Assembly (NCBI RefSeq): GCF_934725225.1
Contig: NZ_CAKVAM010000004.1
Span: 248,001-312,000 of the forward strand
DNA length: 64,000 nt
From: an uncultured Treponema sp.
Lineage (GTDB): Bacteria > Spirochaetota > Spirochaetia > Treponematales > Treponemataceae
Direction of reading: 5' to 3'
Below are positions 58,231-64,000 of this stretch, in pieces (within the stretch, counting starts at the first letter, position 1; each line of letters opens with the position of its first letter). Position numbers and translations under genes: made by a program. The notes below the pieces were generated by a model. That model was not told the origin of the DNA. It worked only from the letters and a program-made list of their open reading frames with translations, and made no database searches.

Positions 58231-58888
58231 CGGCTTTTATCTCCTCGTCAAGAATCTGGACAATATACAAATCACCGCGCTGTCTTTTATTCCGCTCAAC
58301 ATCAAAATATTCACGTCGCATGCTTGTATCCCTCAATTCTTTTTTTGAAAACCATTCTGAATAATCGGCAGTTTCAGCTCCAATAAATCTTATTGCGTCA
58401 AAGGCTTTTTTGCTTTTCAGGACAACTTGAATACCTAGCTTTCCAAGTTTCATGGCGTTTCCAAGCTGGCGGACTGAGATTGTTCCGTTTATAAAATCCT
58501 CGGCAAATGAAAAATAGCTGTCATCTGCCCTATAGCCAGTAACAATATCGTAATCCTTGTAAGGAACAGAAAAATTTTTCAGAAGATAATTTTTTGCCTC
58601 TTCGGCAAGCGCCGAGCCAATGTCAAAAATTCTGTTTTCAAGAAGAATTGCAAGCCAATGAAGAATTGTGTATTTTTCAGAATTCAAGTCCAAGACAGTC
58701 AATCCGCCGGGTTCAAGCTCATAAATATTTGCATATCCGTTTAAATTTTTTGAAACGCCCCATTCCTTAGCCATATCAAGCTCTTCCGCGCAATAAAATC
58801 CTAATCCGTAGTCGTTTATTGCCTTTTCAAAGCCAAAAATGGGTTTTTCTATAATTTTATTTGAACCATGATAAATCTTCTTTTTCAC
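58211..58888 (-). CDS. DUF3990 toxin-like protein (predicted ADP-ribosyltransferase fold)
   Basis: 225 aa, GTG start at 58888. N-terminal KIYHGSNKIIEKPIFGFEKA and NDYGLGFYCAEELDMAKEW match DUF3990, which is related to ADP-ribosyltransferases by its first His and YCAEE-like strand; VTGYRADDSYFSFAEDF is a further signature. Toxin first, antitoxin second with a 20-bp overlap. The -10 box ends 6 nt before the GTG: leaderless. Confidence 0.77.
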   Translation of the reverse strand: MKKKIYHGSNKIIEKPIFGFEKAINDYGLGFYCAEELDMAKEWGVSKNLNGYANIYELEPGGLTVLDLNSEKYTILHWLAILLENRIFDIGSALAEEAKNYLLKNFSVPYKDYDIVTGYRADDSYFSFAEDFINGTISVRQLGNAMKLGKLGIQVVLKSKKAFDAIRFIGAETADYSEWFSKKELRDTSMRREYFDVERNKRQRGDLYIVQILDEEIKADDSRLR

Positions 58889-58894
58889 AGCTAT

Positions 58895-58924
58895 ATAATA
58901 CTCTTATAGGAGTAGTTTTTTCAA
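58895..58924 (-). promoter_or_regulatory. Promoter of the DUF3990 pair with an operator in its spacer
   Basis: TTGAAA (58919-58924), 18-bp spacer, TATTAT (58895-58900). The dyad TACTC-N6-GAGTA (58899-58914) overlaps the spacer and -10, a position typical for an autorepressing antitoxin. Confidence 0.6.
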
Positions 58925-58993
58925 GAAAAGTTTATAGTCTATGAATCGTTTTTTTTCAGCAACTTTCAAAAAACAAACTCACAAATCTTATAT

Positions 58994-59152
58994 TTACGCT
59001 TCCCCTTCCTGTTCAAGTTTGCAATTATTTTCAAGCATATAGTCAGCAGTTTTTTTGTAATCTGGAAATTTTTCTGCCAAATTGCAAAGCCGTTTTTTGT
59101 CATTCGCTGTAAGTGTTATCCAATGAGCTTTGTTTTTTTTCAAGGGTTTCAT
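58994..59152 (-). CDS. Short ORF, possibly truncated by the adjoining transferred block
   Basis: 52 codons from ATG 59152 without a ribosome site, reading NKAHWITLTANDKKRLCNLA and ending KLEQEGEA. The family is not recognised. The sequence style changes at about 59155, so this could be the 3' part of a gene cut there. Apart from this, 58925-59238 shows nothing recognisable. Confidence 0.3.
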   Translation of the reverse strand: MKPLKKNKAHWITLTANDKKRLCNLAEKFPDYKKTADYMLENNCKLEQEGEA

Positions 59153-59238
59153 TAAAAAACAAAATGCACTGTTACAAAAGGTAATTGCAACCTTTGGCAA
59201 GGTATCCGGTGCATTGTCAATGTGGAGGGAGTGGTTGA

Positions 59239-60351
59239 ATGACATTAGAAGAAAGCAAAGAAGTAATTCCCATGATGGAAGCAATGATTACATAGATAGA
59301 GGAACAGCAGAATATCATGGCAGGGATGCTTCAGGAGATACAGAAAAAGGACGAGAAGCTGACGTGCTTTCGGGAGCAGGAAGAACGATTGCAGCAATTA
59401 GAGAAAGAATTATCAGAGCTGCTACAAATCTTACCGGGTACAGAAGAACTGCTGATACTTCTGGAAGAAAAGACAGACCAGATACAGAAACTCACAGACG
59501 AAAATCAGCAATGGCAGGAATTAGCACAGAAGTTAAACAGCGAGAACAAAACAGAGAACATTCAAGCCTTAAAGAACGACTTGAGGAAAACAAAAGAATT
59601 ATTGCAGAGCGAGAAAGAGAAAATGCACACCGCCAAAACCATGATAAGGGAATGTCGAGATAAGCAGAGACAGGCAGAACAGGAACGGGATCATGCACTC
59701 TCCCATCAGAAAAAAGTAGAGATACCGGTTGAAAAGCCGGTACTCTATCAAAAGTGTGGGAATTGTAACCAGACAGCTTATCTGAGAGCTAAGGAAAAGT
59801 ATGATATGCAGAGAGAAAAACTTTCAGGCAGATATAAAGCAAAAACAGTCCTGTATGAAGCATTGATGTTTCTGCTGATATGGTATTCCGCATCAACTAC
59901 TCTTTTTCAGATGATACGGTCAAAGGTATTTATTTCTGATTATGGAAGATTCTTTGATACAATCGCAACTTTTATACAGACCATTGCTGGCTGGATTGTA
60001 CTGACAGGAAAGAATGTGGCACAGATTAGTGATGGAATATCTAATCCTGTCATTGCCGGAATTATATACTGGCTGATAAGAATACTGATCTGCGGTGGAT
60101 GTCTGGTGGGTGCGGGAATACTTTTAGCGTTCATCGGAATAAAGATTGCAGAGCTATATAAGAAGTGCTGTTGGGATATGATTACTATAATGGTGATACT
60201 TATAAGCATGGCAATAGCAATCTATTTCGGGGATTGGATAAAGGCAGTATTGCCAATCAATCTGCTATTTCTCTTGTTGGTTGTACAACTGGTGTATGTT
60301 GGAATCAGGTGGTATGTAAAGGGATGGCGGGAAGCCAGAGGATATTTTTAA
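59239..60351 (+). CDS. DUF6040-like coiled-coil membrane protein with an internal amber codon
   Basis: 370 codons from ATG 59239 (GGAGG ~10 nt upstream). Codon 19 is TAG (59293-59295) where Gln is expected, so the message would stop unless the amber is read through or translation restarts at ATG 59317. Residues ~27-170 are Glu/Gln/Lys-rich coiled coil, then CGNC, then about five membrane helices from ~190 to the end. Such proteins are common on conjugative elements of Lachnospiraceae and relatives. First gene of the Firmicutes-like block. Confidence 0.65.
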
Positions 60352-60362
60352 CAAAATAACGC

Positions 60363-60391
60363 TTGACAATAAAAAAAGTTTTATGTAATAT
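60363..60391 (+). promoter_or_regulatory. Promoter of the marR gene
   Basis: TTGACA (60363-60368), 17-bp spacer, TAATAT (60386-60391). Confidence 0.7.
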
Positions 60392-60411
60392 TAGTCCGAA
60401 AGGCATACTAA
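60391..60411. promoter_or_regulatory. Candidate MarR operator 1
   Basis: TTAGTCCG...CATACTAA, dyad arms TTAGT/ACTAA overlapping the end of the -10 box. It shares TAGTCCGA with the perfect palindrome at 60899. Confidence 0.5.
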
Positions 60412-60424
60412 CATAGGTGAGCAA

Positions 60425-60859
60425 ATGAATAAGATTAAACAGCAGGCAGATTTTTTCTGCGATTTAACAAAACAGATAAACAGTATTTATGAGGAATATG
60501 CCAAGTCGGTAGGTTTATCCTACACAAGCCTGTATACTTTGCATATGATTGCACTTACGGAAAACTGCACACAAAAGTTTATAGCGGAGCAGATGTTTTT
60601 ACCGAAGCAGACGATCAATTCAATCATTACAGCTTTTCACAGGCAGGGACTGATTGAGTTGAGAGAAATGGCAGAGGATAAACGCCACAAAACATTACAT
60701 CTGACAGAGGAAGGAAAAGAATTTGCCAGACAGATATTTCCACAGGTTGAAGCTGCAGAGCAAAACAGTATGGCACAGTTTGACGAGGAAGAAAGAGCTG
60801 AATTTCTAAAGCTTATGAATAAGTATGTAGCTACATTTTCCAAAGAAATGAAACGGTAA
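60425..60859 (+). CDS. MarR family transcriptional regulator
   Basis: 144 aa. Winged HTH: LHMIALTENCTQKFIAEQMF, LPKQTINSIITAFHRQGLIE and wing REMAEDKRHKTLHLTEEGKE. It probably represses itself and the reductase genes downstream through the TAGTCCGA sites. A CTCCCACA/TGTGGGAG hairpin follows the stop at 60864-60883. Confidence 0.88.
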   Translation: MNKIKQQADFFCDLTKQINSIYEEYAKSVGLSYTSLYTLHMIALTENCTQKFIAEQMFLPKQTINSIITAFHRQGLIELREMAEDKRHKTLHLTEEGKEFARQIFPQVEAAEQNSMAQFDEEERAEFLKLMNKYVATFSKEMKR

Positions 60860-60898
60860 TCATCTCCCACAGAAATGTGGGAGAAAAAAATAAACATA

Positions 60899-60917
60899 TA
60901 GTCCGATAATCGGACTA
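60899..60917. promoter_or_regulatory. Candidate MarR operator 2, perfect palindrome
   Basis: TAGTCCGATAATCGGACTA, 9-bp perfect arms around one A, 13 bp before the flavodoxin-fold reductase gene. Confidence 0.65.
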
Positions 60918-60930
60918 GAAAAGGAATTAT

Positions 60931-61563
60931 ATGAAAGTATTATTAGTGAATGGAAGTCCAAATGAAAAAGGATGCACATACACAGCATTAAGCGAGGTGG
61001 CAGCAGCATTAAATGCAGACGGGATTGAAACGGAGATTTTTCATATTGGCAAGAAGCCGATTGCAGGCTGTCTGGGCTGTCAGAAATGTATGGAGCTTGG
61101 TAAATGTGTATTTGATGATGTTGTAAATGAATGTCTGAAAAAAATAGATCAGTTTGATGGATTTGTATTTGGTTCACCGGTATATTATGCCTCTGCCAAT
61201 GGTGCTATGAGTGCATTTATGGACCGACTTTTTATAACAGAGCTTTGCACAGGAAAAAATGCGTTTTATCTGAAGCCAGCTGCGGCTGTGGTATCAGCAA
61301 GACGTGCCGGCACAACTGCTACATTTGATCAGCTCAATAAGTATTTTACTATGTCACAGATGCCGGTTGTATCATCTCAGTACTGGAATATGGTACATGG
61401 AAATACACCGGATGAGGTAAAGCAGGATATTGAAGGTTTACAAATAATGCGTACATTAGGACACAATATGGCATATATGCTGAAATGTCAGGAAGCGGGA
61501 AGAAAAAATGGAGTACAGCTTCCGGAACGTGAAGAACAGGTAGAAACTAATTTCATCAGATAA
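60931..61563 (+). CDS. Flavodoxin-fold NAD(P)H-dependent oxidoreductase
   Basis: 210 aa. FMN loop NGSPNEKGCTYTALSEVA, CLGCQKCMELGKC cysteine cluster and GSPVYYASANGAMSAFMDRL active-site segment. Typical of the flavoprotein family near WrbA and iron-sulphur flavoproteins in Clostridia. It sits under a likely MarR operator and 14 bp before the aldo/keto reductase gene. Confidence 0.87.
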   Translation: MKVLLVNGSPNEKGCTYTALSEVAAALNADGIETEIFHIGKKPIAGCLGCQKCMELGKCVFDDVVNECLKKIDQFDGFVFGSPVYYASANGAMSAFMDRLFITELCTGKNAFYLKPAAAVVSARRAGTTATFDQLNKYFTMSQMPVVSSQYWNMVHGNTPDEVKQDIEGLQIMRTLGHNMAYMLKCQEAGRKNGVQLPEREEQVETNFIR

Positions 61564-61577
61564 AGGAGCATTTTATT

Positions 61578-62429
61578 ATGGAATATATTACTTTGAACAA
61601 TGGCGTAAAAATGCCGCAGTTAGGACTTGGAGTTATGGAGATTGAAAATGGAGCTGCAGGAGAACAGGTTATCTTAAATGCACTGGAAGCCGGATATCGG
61701 ATGATCGATACTGCAACGGTTTATTTTAACGAAGAAGCTGTTGGAAATGCGATAAGGAAAAGTAGCGTTCCGAGAGAAGAAATTTTTGTGACATCAAAGT
61801 TCTGGGCACAGGATGCAGGGTATGAAAATACGAAAAAGGCATTTGAACTTTCCCTTAAAAGACTTGGACTTGATTATCTGGATATGTATCTGGTTCATGT
61901 ACCATTCGGTGATTATTACGGTTCATGGAGGGCTATGGAGGAACTATATGCACAGGGGAAAATCAGGGCAATCGGAGTATGTAACTTTTATCCTGCAAGA
62001 CTTGCTGATCTTTGCATGAATGTAAATATAAAGCCTGCGGTATGTCAGGTGGAAATGCATCCATTTTATCAGCAGAAAGAAGCCATTGAAAATATGCATA
62101 ACTTTGAAGTACAGCCGGAAGCATGGAGTCCGCTTGCTCATGGAAGATACAATATCTTTTCCAACGAAGTATTAAAATCCATTGGTGAAAAATACGGAAA
62201 GAGTGTCAGTCAGGTGGTAATCCGCTGGAATATCCAGAGAGGTGTTGCTGTCATTCCAAAGTCTGTAAAAAAAGAGCGTATCATAGAAAACTTTAATGTA
62301 TGGGATTTTGTACTGACCGATGAGGATATGGAAAAAATAGCCGGACTTGATCTTGGTTATACAGAGGCAGAAGATCCTACTGTATTGGAAACTGCAATCG
62401 GTGCTAACCAGTGGAAAATACATGAATGA
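61578..62429 (+). CDS. Aldo/keto reductase
   Basis: 283 aa TIM barrel. Catalytic tetrad visible: Asp44 (MIDTATVY), Tyr49, Lys74 (TSKFWAQ) and His107 (LVHVPFGDY). The C-terminal AVIPKSVKKERIIENF binds NADPH phosphate. It reduces aldehydes or ketones with NAD(P)H. Second gene of the MarR-controlled cassette; AAGGAG precedes ATG. Confidence 0.9.
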   Translation: MEYITLNNGVKMPQLGLGVMEIENGAAGEQVILNALEAGYRMIDTATVYFNEEAVGNAIRKSSVPREEIFVTSKFWAQDAGYENTKKAFELSLKRLGLDYLDMYLVHVPFGDYYGSWRAMEELYAQGKIRAIGVCNFYPARLADLCMNVNIKPAVCQVEMHPFYQQKEAIENMHNFEVQPEAWSPLAHGRYNIFSNEVLKSIGEKYGKSVSQVVIRWNIQRGVAVIPKSVKKERIIENFNVWDFVLTDEDMEKIAGLDLGYTEAEDPTVLETAIGANQWKIHE

Positions 62430-62444
62430 TAAGGAAAATATGAT

Positions 62445-63075
62445 ATGAAAAGAAGAAAAAACTGAGTTGGACATTAACGTAGTGACTATGTTGCTTACTG
62501 GCTGTGGCTCACAGGTGGATATGTCATTTCAAAAAAACTTTACAGCCATTAAAATTAACTTTTGTGCGGACAGATGAGGGTGATAATACGAAGACACTGT
62601 TGTTTACTATTCATCTACTGGGACTACTCAATCGGTAGCTGAAAAAATTGCAAAGGGTACAGAAGGAGATTTGTTTGAACTAAAACCTGTGAATCCATAC
62701 GAGGATGATGATCTCAATTATAATAACAAAAAAAGCCGTATATATGAGGAATACAATACCAAAGAATTACAGGATGTGGAACTGGAATACAATACCGTAG
62801 ATGATTGGGACACCTATGATACTGTATTCATTGGTTATCCGATATGGTGGGGAAATGCATCTTGGGTAGTAAACAGTTTTGTCCAGCTGAATAATTTTGA
62901 GGGAAAGACAGTAATACCATTTTGTACGTCCGCATCATCTGGAATAGGTGATAGTGAGAAATTCCTTAAAAGCCAGAATGATACAGGAAACTGGAAAGAA
63001 GGAAAACGTTTTACAGCAGGAACTTCTTCCGATGATGTAAATGATTGGATTGAAAAACTTGAGATTGAAAAATAA
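62445..63075 (+). pseudogene. Flavodoxin lipoprotein, frameshifted
   Basis: ATG 62445 begins a lipoprotein-like leader that is broken (AAC TGA at once), with LLTGCGSQ in another frame. Near 62600 a missing G breaks the FMN loop, which would read YYSSTGTTQSVAEKIAKG. From 62671 the frame is open to 63075 with DTVFIGYPIWWGNASWVV. At least two shifts, so inactive as read. Confidence 0.75.
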
Positions 63076-63092
63076 AAGGAGGACGTAACAGC

Positions 63093-63575
63093 ATGGAAAA
63101 ATGTCTGGTGGCATATTTTTCAGCTACAGGAACAACAAAACGTGTAGCTGAAAGTCTTGCAAAGTCTATGGATTCAGACTTGTATGAAATTGAGGCTGCT
63201 ATACCATATTCTGATGCCGACCTTAACTGGAATGATAAAAACAGCAGATGCTATAAAGAATGGAAAGACAAGTCAAGCAGACCACAAATTGCACTTCCTG
63301 TAGAAAATATGCAGGATTATACAGTAATATTTTTAGGTTATCCAATATGGTGGGAGAAAGCACCTAATATTATAGCAACATTTCTTGAAAGCTATGATTT
63401 TTCAGGAAAAACAATCATTCCTTTCTCTACTTCGGGTGGCAGTATCCGTGGAAGTGTAGGATTGCATTTGCACAAGTTATGTTCAAAAGAATGTAATTGG
63501 AAAAATGGAAAATTGTTCCGTCATATACCTGATAAAGCTGAAATATTGCAGTGGGTTAAAAAATGTTCTAAATAA
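63093..63575 (+). CDS. Flavodoxin
   Basis: 160 aa. FMN phosphate loop FSATGTTKRVAESLAK at residues ~9-24, LGYPIWWEKAPNIIATFL, and PFSTSGGSIRGSV. Single-domain electron carrier, similar to the broken copy just upstream, so the pair arose by duplication or co-transfer. AAAGGAGG precedes ATG. Confidence 0.9.
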   Translation: MEKCLVAYFSATGTTKRVAESLAKSMDSDLYEIEAAIPYSDADLNWNDKNSRCYKEWKDKSSRPQIALPVENMQDYTVIFLGYPIWWEKAPNIIATFLESYDFSGKTIIPFSTSGGSIRGSVGLHLHKLCSKECNWKNGKLFRHIPDKAEILQWVKKCSK

Positions 63576-63582
63576 AGAAATT

Positions 63583-63623
63583 CCCTCCAAGCTCCAATCT
63601 ATAGCAGATTGAGTTTTGGAGGG
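63583..63623 (+). terminator. Hairpin after the flavodoxin gene
   Basis: CCCTCCAA...CAATCT / AGATTG...TTGGAGGG, a long interrupted stem. No T-tract directly follows, so termination is uncertain. Confidence 0.4.
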
Positions 63624-63696
63624 GCGTGTGCCTGTCTTTAATTAAGGAATACCATTTACACAGTTTTTATGACAGGCTCGGAGGGATAGTTTAGTA

Positions 63697-63933
63697 CTAT
63701 AAATAAAGGGAATCTTCTGCATCAACCCACATCTGCATAGTGCCATCCAAATATAATTGTGCATATTCAAGCGGTTCATCAATGGCAAGTGCATTTAATG
63801 CACAGTCTGATCCGGGTGTAGTCTTTAATTTTTTTTCTGCTTCCCAGCAGTCAATGCGGAGCATATAGCCAGCAGAGGTGTAAACATCAATACTATTGCG
63901 TTGTGGATTGTATTCTGCAAATATTGTTCTCAT
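63697..63933 (-). CDS. DUF6061-like small protein
   Basis: 78 aa, reading RTIFAEYNPQRNSIDVYTSA at the start and PLEYAQLYLDGTMQMWVDAE near the end. Small acidic protein seen on conjugative elements of gut Firmicutes. AAGGAG lies upstream of ATG 63933. The opposite orientation to the reductases marks a new transcription unit. Confidence 0.7.
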   Translation of the reverse strand: MRTIFAEYNPQRNSIDVYTSAGYMLRIDCWEAEKKLKTTPGSDCALNALAIDEPLEYAQLYLDGTMQMWVDAEDSLYL

Positions 63934-64000
63934 CGTATCCTATCTCCTTATCATTCAATCAATTATCAGTTACAAAAATCAGAAGCATTTCAATCAGTTC

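Noticed and set aside
63959..64000. Minus-strand open end reading LIEMLLIFVTDN then stop
   Set aside because: Possibly the C-terminus of a gene beyond the right edge, but 13 codons are too few to support it.

Overview
The window looks like a chromosomal segment of a host-associated spirochaete of the Treponema type. The clues are a BMP-family (PnrA/TmpC-like) nucleoside ABC transporter, an omptin-like outer-membrane protease, a surface lipoprotein with an InlB-type repeat, moderately low G+C DNA and many short palindromic intergenic repeats. No rRNA, tRNA or CRISPR array was recognised. Genus placement is inference from gene content.

Layout. (1) 1-2.5 kb: the 5' part of a surface lipoprotein gene on the minus strand, out of frame at a G8 tract, a small ORF that may carry a type I restriction remnant, and a Fic protein. 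(2) 2.9-14 kb: a dense collection of small single-function genes: four GNAT-type acetyltransferases, a cysteine hydrolase, two DUF3795 proteins, an AlkD-like protein, a SAM methyltransferase, TfoX-N, a VapC-type toxin pair, an ANT(6)-like nucleotidyltransferase, a VOC protein, two flavin reductases, a GyrI-like protein, cytidine deaminase and TetR. They are punctuated by dispersed inverted-repeat elements, and several are frameshifted at homopolymers. (3) 14-29.3 kb: ordinary chromosomal genes: LysR with a divergent MetE-like methyltransferase, an M48 lipoprotein protease, a WYL regulator, the omptin, membrane proteins, YdcF, aldose 1-epimerase and a four-gene purine-nucleoside-type ABC transporter.

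(4) 29.4-59 kb: a large defence island, almost entirely on the minus strand. It holds an mcrB-REase-MTase-mcrC operon; an overlapping four-gene operon of an EcoRI-family adenine MTase, a cytosine-5 MTase, a LAGLIDADG-like protein and a PD-(D/E)XK nuclease; a second Fic protein; an HNH plus DGQHR protein; a PLD nuclease with a WYL regulator; a HIRAN protein; an HU-like protein; an XRE regulator beside a probable small RNA; RhuM; a GIY-YIG/helicase/N6-MTase fusion with its partner; a Ser/Thr kinase with a TPR partner; and a DUF3990-type toxin-antitoxin pair. (5) 59.2-64 kb: a block with different style, resembling mobile-element cargo of gut Firmicutes: a DUF6040 membrane protein with an internal amber codon, MarR, a flavodoxin-fold reductase, an aldo/keto reductase, a broken flavodoxin, a flavodoxin and a DUF6061 protein.

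How the genes may work together. The restriction operons are tightly coupled (0-2 nt gaps or overlaps), so each is probably one complex. The strongest candidates for an undescribed system are the dual-methyltransferase/LAGLIDADG/PD-(D/E)XK operon at 36.6-40.1 kb and the type II pair nested between mcrB and mcrC at 29.4-35.2 kb. Three defence or toxin genes appear to be leaderless, with a -10 box 6-7 nt before the start codon. All family assignments come from motif recognition by eye; no database search was run.
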